From assembly GCA_015060905.1 (NCBI GenBank), contig SUXQ01000002.1, forward strand, positions 142,939 through 206,938: a stretch of DNA of 64,000 bases, read 5' to 3'. Of the stretch, positions 1 to 8,843 are shown in pieces. The position numbers and the translations under genes are program-made. The DNA comes from Bacteroidales bacterium. Its GTDB lineage: Bacteria > Bacteroidota > Bacteroidia > Bacteroidales > Bacteroidaceae. The notes under the pieces are model-generated. The model was not told the DNA's origin and made no database searches. It worked only from the letters and a program-made list of their open reading frames with translations. Each line of letters opens with the position of its first letter. The stretch's first letter is position 1.

Positions 1-1319
1 TGCTTTCACTGGGTATGGCAGTGGATGCTAACGTGCTTATCTACGAGCGTACTAAAGAGGAGTTGCGTGGTGGTAAGACTACACGTGCTGCGCTTGCCGA
101 TGGTTACAAGAATGCATTCTCGGCAATCTTCGACTCGAACTTTACTTCTATTATCACAGGTATTATTCTTTTCTACTTTGGTACAGGCCCCATTCGTGGC
201 TTTGCAACCACACTTATCATCGGTATTTTCTGCTCATTCTTCACAGCTGTGTTCTTGACACGTGTATTCTACGAGCACTTTATGGAGAAGGGTAAATGGC
301 TTGACCTTACATTTGTTACAAAGTGGTCTAAGAACTTGATGATGAATACATCGTATAACTTCATGGGCTTGCGCAAAAAATCGTTCGCGGTATTCGGTGC
401 ACTTGCAGTTATCATGGTAATTTCATTCGCTGTACGCGGTCTGAGCCAGAGTATTGATTTTACAGGTGGTCGCAACTTCGTTGTTCAGTTCGAGAAAGAG
501 GTTGAGCCCGAGACTGTTAGAGAGCTTCTTAAGACTAAAATTACCGAGGATAATGTTCAGGCAATCGCTCTTGGTACAGACAAAAAGACTATCCGTATAA
601 CAACCAACTACCGCATCAACGAGGATGGTACAAATGTGGATTCTGAGATTGAGAAATTCATCTACGATGCGTTTATGGAAGGTAAACTCTTGAGCGAGGG
701 TCTTGACCTTGCAACATTCATCGACCGTGACAACCGCACAGGCGGCTCTATCATCAGTTCACAGAAGGTAGGTCCCAGCATCGCCGAGGATATTACCAGA
801 GGTGCTATCTGGTCGGTTATCTTCGCTCTTGTGGCAATCTTCTTCTACATTCTTGTACGTTTCCGCAACGTAGCGTTCAGCATCGGCTCAATCGCAGCTC
901 TTGTGCTTGATACAATAATGATTATCGGTTGCTACTCTTTGTTCTACGGTATTCTTCCAATATCATTGGAGGTGGACCAGACATTCATCGGTGCAGTGCT
1001 TACAGCTATCGGTTACTCAATCAACGACAAGGTGGTAGTGTTCGACCGTATCCGCGAGTTTATCGGCCTTTACCCCAAACGCGACAAGTACGCGCTCTTT
1101 AACGACTCGATTAACTCTACACTTTCGCGTACAATCAACACCTCGATAAGTACATTGATTGTGTTGCTCTGTATCTTCATCCTCGGTGGTGACAGCATAC
1201 GCAGCTTCTCATTCGCAATGATTCTCGGTGTTATATTCGGTACATTGTCATCAATCTTCGTTGCAGCACCTATGGCTTATATGACTCTTGCAAAAAAAGA
1301 GCAGAAAGCAGGAAAGTAA
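1..1319 (+). CDS. secDF: Protein translocase SecDF fusion, C-terminal part (5' end outside window)
   Basis: The reading frame is open from base 3, before the first ATG, so the gene begins upstream of the window and about 438 C-terminal residues are seen. The first visible residues (VDANVLIYER) are the conserved SecD transmembrane motif, followed by the last SecD membrane helices. From about residue 120 comes a complete SecF-type half: one helix, a periplasmic segment starting SIDFTGGRNFVVQF, then five helices including AIGYSINDKVVVFDRIRE. SecD and SecF fused in one chain is usual in Bacteroidetes. The protein uses the proton gradient to pull secreted chains out of SecYEG on the periplasmic side. 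A strong terminator follows 21 bases after the stop. Confidence 0.97.
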   Translation, partial: LSLGMAVDANVLIYERTKEELRGGKTTRAALADGYKNAFSAIFDSNFTSIITGIILFYFGTGPIRGFATTLIIGIFCSFFTAVFLTRVFYEHFMEKGKWLDLTFVTKWSKNLMMNTSYNFMGLRKKSFAVFGALAVIMVISFAVRGLSQSIDFTGGRNFVVQFEKEVEPETVRELLKTKITEDNVQAIALGTDKKTIRITTNYRINEDGTNVDSEIEKFIYDAFMEGKLLSEGLDLATFIDRDNRTGGSIISSQKVGPSIAEDITRGAIWSVIFALVAIFFYILVRFRNVAFSIGSIAALVLDTIMIIGCYSLFYGILPISLEVDQTFIGAVLTAIGYSINDKVVVFDRIREFIGLYPKRDKYALFNDSINSTLSRTINTSISTLIVLLCIFILGGDSIRSFSFAMILGVIFGTLSSIFVAAPMAYMTLAKKEQKAGK

Positions 1320-1340
1320 TCTGCAATTACGATAAACAAT

Positions 1341-1387
1341 AAAGCATCATCGGCGAGAATATTCTCGCCGATGATGCTTTATTATAC
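1341..1387 (+). terminator. Strong hairpin terminator after secDF
   Basis: A perfect 20-bp inverted repeat (AAAGCATCATCGGCGAGAAT and its complement, 1341-1380) with no spacer, ending in a short T-rich tail. It separates secDF from the kinase gene. Confidence 0.85.
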
Positions 1388-1478
1388 ACCCATTTTGCAA
1401 AAGATAAACTGCCCCTATATACTAAAAAGGAATTTTTAACGTTTCAATATAGGACACTTAAAAATAGTTTTCATTCCT

Positions 1479-2636
1479 ATGCAGTGGATTAACCGCTTCC
1501 GTCGTATAAAAATAGTGCTTATAACATGCGCCGCAATCATTGCCGGAGTTTCGTTGTTTGTATCGGACCGCCTTGTAACCGACCTTAAGCAAGAGGAGCT
1601 CCGCAAGATGCAAGTGTGGGCCGAGGCTATGCGCTCGCTTAACAGCGCCGACGAGAATACCGACCTTAACCTTGTGCTTACGGTACTCGACGGTAACAAC
1701 ACTATCCCTGTAATTGTTACCGACTCGAAAGGCGCCATAAACAACTACAGAAACATCAGTATAGATGCAGATGAAGATACGCTCGCAGTATTGCACGGCC
1801 TTGTGTCGGGCATGCGCGAGAGTGGCAATATCATCCGCATAGAAATGGGCAGCTACGCTCCGGATGATTATATAGAGGTATGCTACTCCGATTCGCTGAT
1901 ACTTACGCAGCTCGCCTACTACCCTTATGTGCAGTTGATGGTAGCAATAGTATTTTTCCTTGTCTGCCTTATAGCAATATTAAGCTCCAAACGCGCCGAA
2001 CAAGATAGAGTGTGGGTAGGACTCTCCAAAGAGACTGCACACCAATTGGGCACCCCAATATCCTCGCTGATGGCGTGGACAGAAGTGTTGCGCGACAAAT
2101 ATCCCGGCGACGAACTTCTGCCGGAAATGGAGAAAGATGTTACACGCCTGCGCACCATTGCCGAAAGATTCTCAAAGATAGGCTCTGCCCCCGAACCACA
2201 ATCGGACGACCTTATAGAACTGCTCGAAAGAGTAGTCACATACATCAAACGTCGCAGTTCAAACAAAATACAATTTGTGTGCCATTTTACCAAGCGACCG
2301 CTGTATGTGCGCATGAATTCCCCCCTCATGGAGTGGGTAATCGAAAATCTGTGCAAAAATGCCATAGACGCCATGAACGGCGAGGGAACAATCACAATAA
2401 ATGTCACACAGAGCGACGAAAAAGCCATAATAGACTTTTCGGACACAGGTAAAGGAATACCAAAATCTCGTTTCGCGGCAGTATTCGAGCCCGGCTACAC
2501 AACCAAAAAAAGAGGATGGGGATTGGGCCTCTCACTAGCCAAGCGCATCATGGAACAGTACCACAAAGGACGCATATTCGTCAAAAATTCGGAGCTTGGA
2601 AAGGGTACAACCTTCAGAATAGAATTAAAAAAGTGA
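1479..2636 (+). CDS. Membrane-bound sensor histidine kinase (orphan)
   Basis: 385 residues. A transmembrane helix at about 9-28, an extracytoplasmic sensor loop of about 120 residues, a second helix at 150-169, then the kinase core. The H-box is KETAHQLGTPISSL with phospho-acceptor H188; the N-box is ENLCKNAIDAMNGEG; the G-boxes are DTGKGIP and GWGLGLSLAKRI, so the ATPase domain looks intact. HQLGTP at the H-box resembles a Bacteroidetes subfamily. No response regulator lies next to it, so partner and stimulus are unknown. It starts about 100 bases after the secDF terminator and is therefore probably transcribed separately. Confidence 0.9.
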   Translation: MQWINRFRRIKIVLITCAAIIAGVSLFVSDRLVTDLKQEELRKMQVWAEAMRSLNSADENTDLNLVLTVLDGNNTIPVIVTDSKGAINNYRNISIDADEDTLAVLHGLVSGMRESGNIIRIEMGSYAPDDYIEVCYSDSLILTQLAYYPYVQLMVAIVFFLVCLIAILSSKRAEQDRVWVGLSKETAHQLGTPISSLMAWTEVLRDKYPGDELLPEMEKDVTRLRTIAERFSKIGSAPEPQSDDLIELLERVVTYIKRRSSNKIQFVCHFTKRPLYVRMNSPLMEWVIENLCKNAIDAMNGEGTITINVTQSDEKAIIDFSDTGKGIPKSRFAAVFEPGYTTKKRGWGLGLSLAKRIMEQYHKGRIFVKNSELGKGTTFRIELKK

Positions 2637-2677
2637 ATATTTTACTAATTTTGAGCATTTACTCGAAAAATTATTCT

Positions 2678-2685
2678 TATCTTTG
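2678..2685 (+). promoter_or_regulatory. Bacteroidetes-type -7 element (TATCTTTG) for the yceD-like/rpmF operon
   Basis: TATCTTTG matches the Bacteroides -7 consensus TAnnTTTG and lies about 80 bases before the ATG at 2767, directly after the kinase gene. A TTTG occurs at 2650-2653, a little far (24 bases) for a standard -33 box. Confidence 0.6.
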
Positions 2686-2766
2686 TAGCCAAATTTAGAG
2701 TATATCAAGTATTTCCTATTATTGTTGATTGATTTTTATTATTAAAAGAGGAGGATTTTTGGAAAA

Positions 2767-3318
2767 ATGGGACGCTTTGATAAGTATAGAATAGACCTGA
2801 AGGGAATGAGACAATCTTCCCTGCAGATGGAGTATGACCTCGACAATACATTTTTTGCAGACATCGATGGTCAAGAGTTTCAGAAAGGTGCCGTAAAAGC
2901 CATTGTAACAGTAAAGAACAACCGCGAAGTATTCGACTTTACATTTACAATAAAAGGTACAGTGGTAGTACCTTGCGACAGATGTCTCGACGAAATGGAA
3001 ATAGACATCGAGGCCGACAACCTTCTGAAAGTAAAGTTGGGCGAAACATACGCCGACGAAGGCGAGACTGTTGTAATACCGGAAAGCGAGGGCGAAATAA
3101 ACCTTGCATGGTATTTATACGAGTTTATAGCCTTGGCACTGCCCACAAAGCACATACACGCTCCCGGCAAATGCAACGCGGACATGTTCAACAAACTGAA
3201 AAAACACAGCCGCCGCAACGAAGAGGATGAATCCTTTGACACCGACGAGCAACAAGAAAGAGAAATAGACCCGCGATGGGAGAGTTTGAAGAATTTACAA
3301 ATTGAAGAAGATAATTAA
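2767..3318 (+). CDS. yceD: DUF177/YceD-family protein, 23S rRNA accumulation protein
   Basis: 183 residues. The central CDRCLDEMEIDIEADNLLKV segment, with its CxxC pair, followed by an acidic C-terminus is typical of the DUF177 (YceD) family, and the gene sits 11 bases before rpmF, the conserved YceD-rpmF arrangement in bacteria. E. coli YceD is linked to 23S rRNA accumulation; the exact biochemical role is unknown. The start is supported by a purine-rich GAGGAGG at 2748-2754. It is probably co-transcribed with rpmF from the TATCTTTG element upstream. Confidence 0.85.
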   Translation: MGRFDKYRIDLKGMRQSSLQMEYDLDNTFFADIDGQEFQKGAVKAIVTVKNNREVFDFTFTIKGTVVVPCDRCLDEMEIDIEADNLLKVKLGETYADEGETVVIPESEGEINLAWYLYEFIALALPTKHIHAPGKCNADMFNKLKKHSRRNEEDESFDTDEQQEREIDPRWESLKNLQIEEDN

Positions 3319-3329
3319 AAAGTAAGAAA

Positions 3330-3515
3330 ATGGCACATCCTAAAAGAAGACAATCAAAGACAAGAACTGCCAAGAGAAGAACAAACGACAAGGCAGTAGC
3401 TCCTACACTTGCTATATGCCCCAACTGCGGCGAGTGGCATGTTTATCACACCGTATGCGGTGCGTGTGGTTACTACAGAGGCAAACTCGCTATCGAGAAG
3501 CAGGCTGCAGTCTAA
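3330..3515 (+). CDS. rpmF: 50S ribosomal protein L32
   Basis: 61 residues beginning MAHPKRRQSKTRTAKRRTND, the standard L32 N-terminus, followed by the four-cysteine zinc ribbon CPNC...CGAC, so it is the zinc-binding form. Length is normal for the family. It lies 11 bases after the DUF177 gene and is followed by a hairpin terminator at 3568. Confidence 0.98.
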   Translation: MAHPKRRQSKTRTAKRRTNDKAVAPTLAICPNCGEWHVYHTVCGACGYYRGKLAIEKQAAV

Positions 3516-3567
3516 CCATAATGGCCGGATGTAGCGATTTTTGAAACTCCGGCTTTGTAGGAAATTT

Positions 3568-3607
3568 AAAACGCACCATCCACAATGGTTGAGTGCGTTT
3601 TTTTGTT
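3568..3607 (+). terminator. Terminator after rpmF
   Basis: Arms AAAACGCAC (3568-3576) and GTGCGTTTT (3593-3601) around a 16-base loop, running into a T-rich tract. Confidence 0.75.
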
Positions 3608-3680
3608 TTTTCACGCGTCCGACGCACCATTTTGCATTGCAAATAAACATTGGCACACGACGCGAAATATTATGTAACAT

Positions 3681-4565
3681 ATGCATAAAGCAGGTTTTGT
3701 AAATATTGTCGGCAACCCCAACGTGGGCAAGTCTACATTGATGAATTTGCTGGTAGGCGAAAGAATCTCCATTGCCACATTCAAGGCACAGACGACACGT
3801 CACCGCATCATGGGCATACTGAATACCGACGAGGCACAGATAGTCTTTTCGGACACTCCGGGAGTATTAAAGCCCAACTATAAATTGCAAGAGGCAATGC
3901 TACGCTTCTCGCGCTCGGCTCTGCGTGACGCAGACGTACTTCTGTACGTGACAGACATGATAGAGACACCCGAGAAAAACATGGAGTTTATCGAAGAGGT
4001 AAACAAGATGGACGTACCGGTGCTGGTGCTTATAAACAAAATAGACCTGAGCAACCAGACAGAGCTTACGAAAAGAGTGGAGCAACTGCACGAACTGTTG
4101 CCAAAAGCCGAAATTCTGCCAATCTCGGCACTTGCAAAATTCAACGTAGATGTTGTACTTAAAAGAATCATGCAACTGCTGCCCGACAGCCCGCCCTACT
4201 TCGACAAAGACCAACTGACAGACAAGCCCGCACGATTTTTTGTTACAGAGATAATAAGAGAAAAGATACTTCTCTACTACGACAAGGAAATTCCCTATGT
4301 GGTAGAATCAGCCGTTGAGCTTTTCAAAGAGACAGACACAAGCATCTACATAAGCGCAAACATCTTTGTAGAGCGCGAGTCGCAGAAAGGCATAATCATC
4401 GGACACGAAGGTTCGGCACTAAAAAAGGTGGCAACCGAAGCACGCAAAGAGCTTGAGAAGTTTTTCGGTAAAAAAATATTCATAGAATTACTTGTGAAAG
4501 TAAACAAGGACTGGCGCAATTCCGACAGAAAATTGCGCATGTTCGGCTATAACCAAAAGGATTAA
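3681..4565 (+). CDS. era: GTPase Era, 30S ribosome maturation
   Basis: 294 residues. The G1 loop GNPNVGKST is at residues 11-19, G3 is DTPG in the sixties, G4 is NKID, followed by the C-terminal KH RNA-binding domain ([19 protein letters not shown]) that binds the 3' end of 16S rRNA. Length and order match Era (about 300 residues). The stop is followed four bases later by the start of der, so the two ribosome-assembly GTPases form one operon. Confidence 0.97.
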   Translation: MHKAGFVNIVGNPNVGKSTLMNLLVGERISIATFKAQTTRHRIMGILNTDEAQIVFSDTPGVLKPNYKLQEAMLRFSRSALRDADVLLYVTDMIETPEKNMEFIEEVNKMDVPVLVLINKIDLSNQTELTKRVEQLHELLPKAEILPISALAKFNVDVVLKRIMQLLPDSPPYFDKDQLTDKPARFFVTEIIREKILLYYDKEIPYVVESAVELFKETDTSIYISANIFVERESQKGIIIGHEGSALKKVATEARKELEKFFGKKIFIELLVKVNKDWRNSDRKLRMFGYNQKD

Positions 4566-4569
4566 CAAT

Positions 4570-5883
4570 ATGGCAAATTTGGTAGCAATAGTAGGTCGTC
4601 CCAACGTGGGAAAATCGACCCTGTTCAACCGCCTGACCGAAACTAAGCAGGCGATAATTTCAGACGAGGCAGGCACCACACGCGACCGCCAATATGGCAA
4701 ATGTCTGTGGGGCAGCAAAGAATTTTCGGTAGTAGACACCGGCGGATGGGTAGTAAACTCGGATGACATATTCGAGGGCGAAATAAGAAAGCAGGTAACA
4801 ATGGCAATGGAAGAGGCCGATGTTATTCTCTTCGTCGTGGACACGCAGAACGGACTCACCGACCTCGATTCGGAAATGGCATCCATGCTACGTCGTTCAA
4901 AAAAGCCGGTGATTGTTGTTGCCAACAAGGTAGACAACTACGATATTCAGTACTATGCGGCAGAATTCTACGCAATGGGCCTCGACGAAATGTACTGTAT
5001 TTCGGCCGCGAACGGTAGCGGCACAGGCGACCTTCTCGATGCTGTCGTATCGAAATTCCAGAAAGATGCCGAAGAGGTTGCCGAGGCTGATATTCCCAAA
5101 TTTGCAGTTGTTGGCCGTCCCAACGTAGGTAAAAGCTCAATAGTAAACGTCTTTTTGGGCGAGGATAGAAACATTGTCACAGACATTGCCGGCACCACAC
5201 GCGACTCTATCCTCACACGCTACAATAAATATGGATTCGACTTTTATCTTGTCGATACAGCCGGAATAAGAAAAAAGAACAAGGTGAACGAAGATATCGA
5301 GTACTACTCGGTGCTACGCTCGATACGCGCAATAGAAAATTCGGACATCTGCATACTGATGCTCGACGCCACGCGAGGCATCGAGGGACAGGACCTTAAT
5401 ATCTTCTCAATCATACAGCGCAACCAGAAAGGCCTTGTAGTCGTAGTGAACAAATGGGACCTTGTGGAGGATAAGTCGGACAAGGTGATGAAATTCTTCG
5501 AGAATGCCATACGCGAGCGCGTGGCACCCTTCACAGACTTCCCCATCATCTTTACCTCGACAATCACCAAGCAGCGTGTGTTTAAGGTGCTTGAGCTTGC
5601 TCAGGAGGTTTACAAAAACTCGAAGAACAAGGTTTCTACGGCCAAATTCAACGAGGAAATGTTGCCGCTGATTGAGGCCTACCCCCCACCCTCGATAAAA
5701 GGCAAATATATAAAGATAAAATATTGCATGCAGTTGCCCGATGTTCGCGTGCCGTCGTTCATCTTCTTTGCCAACCTGCCGCAGTATGTGAAAGAGCCGT
5801 ATAAACGCTTCCTCGAGAATAAAATACGCGAAAAGTGGAATTTTACAGGAGTGCCGATGAACATTTATATAAGGCAGAAATAA
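4570..5883 (+). CDS. der: GTPase Der (EngA), 50S ribosome maturation
   Basis: 437 residues with two tandem G domains: GRPNVGKST at about 8-16 with NKVD, and a second GRPNVGKSS near residue 183 with NKWD, then the C-terminal KH-like domain ending in [14 protein letters not shown]. This double-GTPase arrangement is unique to Der/EngA, which acts in 50S subunit assembly. It follows era after four bases and ends at a clear terminator. Confidence 0.98.
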   Translation: MANLVAIVGRPNVGKSTLFNRLTETKQAIISDEAGTTRDRQYGKCLWGSKEFSVVDTGGWVVNSDDIFEGEIRKQVTMAMEEADVILFVVDTQNGLTDLDSEMASMLRRSKKPVIVVANKVDNYDIQYYAAEFYAMGLDEMYCISAANGSGTGDLLDAVVSKFQKDAEEVAEADIPKFAVVGRPNVGKSSIVNVFLGEDRNIVTDIAGTTRDSILTRYNKYGFDFYLVDTAGIRKKNKVNEDIEYYSVLRSIRAIENSDICILMLDATRGIEGQDLNIFSIIQRNQKGLVVVVNKWDLVEDKSDKVMKFFENAIRERVAPFTDFPIIFTSTITKQRVFKVLELAQEVYKNSKNKVSTAKFNEEMLPLIEAYPPPSIKGKYIKIKYCMQLPDVRVPSFIFFANLPQYVKEPYKRFLENKIREKWNFTGVPMNIYIRQK

Positions 5884-5893
5884 AAATCTTCGT

Positions 5894-5931
5894 ACAGATG
5901 CAGCAATTAGTAGCTGCATCTGTTTTTTTAT
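5894..5931 (+). terminator. Terminator after der
   Basis: Perfect 11-bp stem ACAGATGCAGC / GCTGCATCTGT with an 8-base loop, followed by seven Ts. Confidence 0.9.
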
Positions 5932-5960
5932 AATAACGTCGATCAGATGTAAAATTGTTT

Positions 5961-6732
5961 ATTATGGGAATAGAGGGTGGAAAATCTTTAAGTTCTCGGT
6001 CTTTTTTACCCTTGATTACCGTTGCTATTTAAAAGGCTATTATTACTATCCTCTTCTTTTGCCGGGCAAAAGAAGCAAAAGCCCCGGCACACGGAAAGAG
6101 CAGTCAGCTCGTTCTTTGTTCACAAGTTGCTTAAAAGCAACATTCCTCAGTCGAACGAGCCTTGTCGCTCAAGCCTATCGGCTGTTTTTCGGGTGCTGCG
6201 GAACTCCTTCAGTTATCCACGCGATGCGTGTATAACTCACAGTCAAACAGTCCTCGCACTTAATCCGAAAAACATCCGGGCTCTCACTGTGCTCTTTAAC
6301 GGTGCCGGATGGATTTTAAAGTAACCATTGTTTAGTATTAAACGTTGCAAAGGTTACTTCAATAAAAATACAGCGTTGTCAAAATTACAGGCAACGGACG
6401 CAGTTAAGGCGCGGATAAAGAGAGTGCAATTTTTCTTGGCGCGCAACGGCGCGGCTTAAATTGCACTCTCCCGCATAGTCTTTCTGCGGGAAAAGTTGCC
6501 GACAAGCGAACGCCGAACGAAGAACATTTTCGCTTGCGAAAATTTGTGAGCAGAGAAGCGAGCGACTGATTTTGTCTGCGCTGTGCCTTTTTGCTTACTT
6601 TTTGTGCGACAAAAAGTAAGGATAGAAACGACTACCAATAAAATTACAATAAAAAATTAAGGGTAAAGACTGCAGTAGAATATAAAAGTAGGACTTTAAA
6701 TTAAGGTGATTTTTTTCCTCAATTCCCATAAT
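5961..6732. repeat. Large imperfect inverted repeat, probably non-coding
   Basis: This gene-free kilobase is built as two diverged halves in opposite orientation. The outer ends match (ATTATGGGAATAGAGG at 5961; its partner, complement of CCTCAATTCCCATAAT, at 6717-6732). Further in, both halves read GTCTTT..TACCCTT, then CTATCC, a short palindrome (TCTTTTGCCGGGCAAAAGA in one, TTTTTGTCGCACAAAAA in the other), then GCAAAA-G and a stretch with CTC..GTTCACAA / GCTCACAAA. The midpoint is near 6346 and holds AAGTAACC/GGTTACTT (6319-6359). Two ORFs of 100 and 60 residues fall in equivalent places of the arms and look like by-products of the repeat. Origin unknown: it could be two inverted copies of an intergenic repeat family. 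Confidence 0.6.
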
Positions 6733-6900
6733 AGAAGATACATTCAAAATAATATCGAACTGACTTCATAACAGCAATAAAAACTGAATAGTTGCTAATT
6801 AAAGCACCCCTCCGCAACATTTCTGTATGCAACAATGTTGTCATTAGGCAGGCCGGAAAAGTCTGCACAAACAGATTGTTTAACTTAAAAATTTTGTCCT

Positions 6901-7008
6901 ATGACAACAAAAACTGAAAAGAAGCACGAAGAAGTTAAAGATGTAAAAAAAGAGGCTAAAGGTTGCAAACCCTCAGGTTCGTGCAAGAGCAGCGAAAAGA
7001 AATCCTAA
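6901..7008 (+). CDS. 35-residue Lys-rich small protein with a GCKPSGSCKS motif
   Basis: A short open frame: MTTKTEKKHEEVKDVKKEAK, then GCKPSGSC and KSSEKKS. It is highly charged, has no signal peptide or membrane segment, and carries two cysteines six residues apart. It is preceded by a structured-looking 5' region (CAACATT...AATGTTG) and followed about 50 bases later by a hairpin terminator, which together suggest a real transcription unit. Family not recognised; the paired cysteines could bind metal or form a disulfide, which is a guess. No strong Shine-Dalgarno sequence is visible, which is common in this phylum. Confidence 0.5.
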   Translation: MTTKTEKKHEEVKDVKKEAKGCKPSGSCKSSEKKS

Positions 7009-7058
7009 CGATTTTTGCGATTAAAAGGAGTATTCTTATTCAAAAAAGGGAAAATGTG

Positions 7059-7097
7059 CCTCGGTGTCAAATTTAATTTTGGCACTGAGGATTTTTT
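7059..7097 (+). terminator. Terminator hairpin of the GTGCCAA family, copy 1
   Basis: Arms CCTCGGTGTCAAA and TTGGCACTGAGG around a short AT loop, then ATTTTTTG. Related hairpins recur at 7792 and 9841. Confidence 0.75.
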
Positions 7098-7110
7098 GTA
7101 TTAAAAATAG

Positions 7111-7118
7111 TACCTTTG
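7111..7118 (+). promoter_or_regulatory. -7 element TACCTTTG for the 7136 lipoprotein gene
   Basis: Exact TAnnTTTG match. Transcription would start near 7124, leaving a leader of about a dozen bases before ATG 7136 and excluding the in-frame start at 7064. Confidence 0.6.
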
Positions 7119-7135
7119 AAAAAAATAGGAACTAT

Positions 7136-7774
7136 ATGAAAAACTTATATACAGCAATCGTTTGTATTTTAATCTATTGTGGTTGCTCGAGCAACTACAA
7201 TCAAAATGCAGCCATCGAGGAATACCACAAGGAAAAGTTCGACTCTTTTCTTACACAATTTGCACAGTTTGACGGCAAGCAACCGAATGAGTCGTTCTTT
7301 AGGCAAAGGAAAAATTTCCCAAATGAAAGATTAAGCCCGGTACTTGACAAATATCATTTCTCTTTTTTGCTTCCTTACGATGATGAGTGTAATTGCGAAG
7401 CAAAAGAACTTTATTACACTCCCTGTTACAAAATAGAGAGAAAAAATTACTATTTAATATCAATGCATACTTGTTGCGATGTTACAAAAACAGCATGGTA
7501 TCCATACGAGGATAATACATTAGTCACATACGATAAAAAGGGAAAAATTATTGACTTTGCAACGGTGGGAACGGGTAGCGACCTTGAGTATTATAAAATA
7601 GAGCCCCCATCGAAAGAAAATGAAATTATTTATACGCAATATTTTTTCAAGGATGTTGAAAGTTTTGAAAAAGGTAATTGTGACGCATTTGTTTATAAGG
7701 TAGCAGTCGATGATAATGGGAAAATTGAGAAAAAATTGTTGCGCGAAGAAAAGAATGTGAATGTTACAATGTGA
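7136..7774 (+). CDS. Hypothetical secreted lipoprotein
   Basis: 212 residues from ATG 7136, chosen over the in-frame start at 7064 because that one lies inside the upstream terminator and before the -7 element. MKNLYTAIVCILIYCGCSSN is a short hydrophobic signal ending in a Cys-Gly-Cys-Ser-Ser lipobox-like site, so the protein is probably lipid-anchored. The mature part is polar with several cysteines (CNCEAKE, PCYK, HTCCD). Family not recognised. It is a monocistronic unit between two related hairpins. Low GC compared with the neighbouring housekeeping genes marks it as accessory. Confidence 0.65.
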   Translation: MKNLYTAIVCILIYCGCSSNYNQNAAIEEYHKEKFDSFLTQFAQFDGKQPNESFFRQRKNFPNERLSPVLDKYHFSFLLPYDDECNCEAKELYYTPCYKIERKNYYLISMHTCCDVTKTAWYPYEDNTLVTYDKKGKIIDFATVGTGSDLEYYKIEPPSKENEIIYTQYFFKDVESFEKGNCDAFVYKVAVDDNGKIEKKLLREEKNVNVTM

Positions 7775-7791
7775 TACAAATTTCCAGCAAC

Positions 7792-7824
7792 AGTGCCAAA
7801 ATAAAATTGGCACTGAGGCTTTTA
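7792..7824 (+). terminator. Terminator hairpin of the GTGCCAA family, copy 2
   Basis: AGTGCCAAA (7792-7800) and TTGGCACT (7807-7814), then GAGGCTTTTAT. Same core as the hairpins at 7059 and 9841. Confidence 0.7.
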
Positions 7825-7850
7825 TGTTTATACCTAAAAATCATAATATA

Positions 7851-7882
7851 GTTGTTAATTATAGTAAAAACATTTATATTTG
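7851..7882 (+). promoter_or_regulatory. Well-formed Bacteroidetes promoter for the downstream ncRNA
   Basis: GTTG (7851-7854), 20 bases, then TATATTTG (7875-7882), matching the TTTG / TAnnTTTG consensus at the usual spacing. No protein start follows for more than 350 bases. Confidence 0.7.
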
Positions 7883-7887
7883 CACCG

Positions 7888-8191
7888 CGCACCTTTGTTG
7901 TTTTTGTAATTGCAGAAGCAGGGAAGGTGGGTGATTTTTTTATAATAAGCGTTTACTTGCGCTTTGTTCTTGATAGCTTGGAACTTCGCAAACTCTAACA
8001 TCATCAAAGAACATGGCAACAGTAGATGTCTATGGGTTGTTATATACATCATATGCACATCTTTAACAAGGTGTGCAATGGTATATTACATAACTGCGTG
8101 GGCTTCTGCGTTGCTCGTTTCGATGATGTGGGCAATGCGAAGGCCTCAAGCTGTGGGACGAGTGACTTGTAAGAATTCCCACGCTTTTTTT
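7888..8191 (+). ncRNA. Probable structured non-coding RNA, about 300 nt
   Basis: The stretch lies between a consensus promoter (7851-7882) and a T7 run at 8185-8191, with no convincing ORF. It can fold into consecutive helices: CACCTT/AAGGTG near the 5' end, AAGCG/CGCTT, a long TGTTCTTGAT / ATCAAAGAACA stem, a rod with TGCACATC/GGTGTGCA, and at the 3' end GCGTGGG (8096-8102) with CCCACGC (8178-8184). GTGGGA (8153-8158) competes for the same 3' bases. Promoter-to-terminator architecture of this kind is described for the Bacteroidales-1/6S-like RNA class, but I cannot confirm the match. I see no tmRNA, RNase P or SRP signature. It could alternatively be the leader of the gene at 8242. Confidence 0.55.
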
Positions 8192-8241
8192 ATGTTATTA
8201 ATATGCCTGAGAGGGAATGTAAGGCCTATAAAATTATTATT

Positions 8242-8823
8242 ATGAAAAAACAGTTTAAACGCGCACTGTCTGCGCTTGTGTTGTTTGTTGTATGCCTCTC
8301 TAGTGGCTATGCACAAGAAAATTTATTAATTGATTCCAGCTCCAGAAGCGAAGCAAGTGAAGAAAATGTTTCGCAAGATGAAGTTTTAGGTATTTTAGGA
8401 TTGCATTACGCCGCCGACCTTGATTACATAGACCAGGGCATGTATGGATATGGAGGTCATGTATTAAAGAACAAACATATATGCTTTTCTTTTTCAATCA
8501 ATAGCGATATGGGATTAGTTGATTCTGATTATAGCTCTTATTTAGCAAAAATTGGTCCAAACTACTCTTATGCTATTTCTGATAAACTTTGGTTTTTCGC
8601 CCCTTTGTGTGTAGATTTAGTTTGGAGTAACTATCCGGAGTATAAGTCGTATAACAAAAAAGAAATAAAAAAAGAATTTAATTGGGGGCTTGATTTAACT
8701 CCAGCATTGGCTTTTAAACTTGGCAAACTAGTATTGAGCGCAGGTATGCAACTTAGTTGGATGGAAGGTGCAAGCAAAATTGGCACAGCAGGAATGATAG
8801 GTATTGGTTACACATTAAAATAA
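8242..8823 (+). CDS. Small secreted protein, probable outer-membrane beta-barrel
   Basis: 193 residues from ATG 8242; an in-frame start 13 codons earlier would destroy the signal peptide. MKKQFKRALSALVLFVVCLS with cleavage after GYAQ is a classical signal. The mature part alternates polar and aromatic/hydrophobic residues in short stretches (FSFSINSDMGL, YSYAISDKLWFF, LDLTPALAFKLG, GMIGIGYTLK), the pattern of an eight-stranded outer-membrane barrel or porin-like fold. No family recognised. It follows the putative ncRNA terminator at 8185-8191 and is followed after 20 bases by the lipoprotein gene at 8844, so the two may be co-transcribed. Confidence 0.6.
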   Translation: MKKQFKRALSALVLFVVCLSSGYAQENLLIDSSSRSEASEENVSQDEVLGILGLHYAADLDYIDQGMYGYGGHVLKNKHICFSFSINSDMGLVDSDYSSYLAKIGPNYSYAISDKLWFFAPLCVDLVWSNYPEYKSYNKKEIKKEFNWGLDLTPALAFKLGKLVLSAGMQLSWMEGASKIGTAGMIGIGYTLK

Positions 8824-8843
8824 TCAGATAAATTTAGTAGATT

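Noticed and set aside
6211..6220. DnaA-box-like TTATCCACG as sign of a replication origin
   Set aside because: A single imperfect box without a cluster; only the parS site supports origin proximity.
6022..6324. 100-residue ORF in the gene-free kilobase
   Set aside because: Its sequence falls within one arm of the inverted repeat and has a counterpart ORF in the other arm; low-complexity, no signal or motif, and no promoter.
6456..6638. 60-residue ORF on the minus strand
   Set aside because: Equivalent by-product of the other repeat arm.
7855..8245. ORFs of 67 and 93 residues around the ncRNA
   Set aside because: They overlap each other on opposite strands, cross the stable helices and have no signal or motif; the structured-RNA reading explains the region better.
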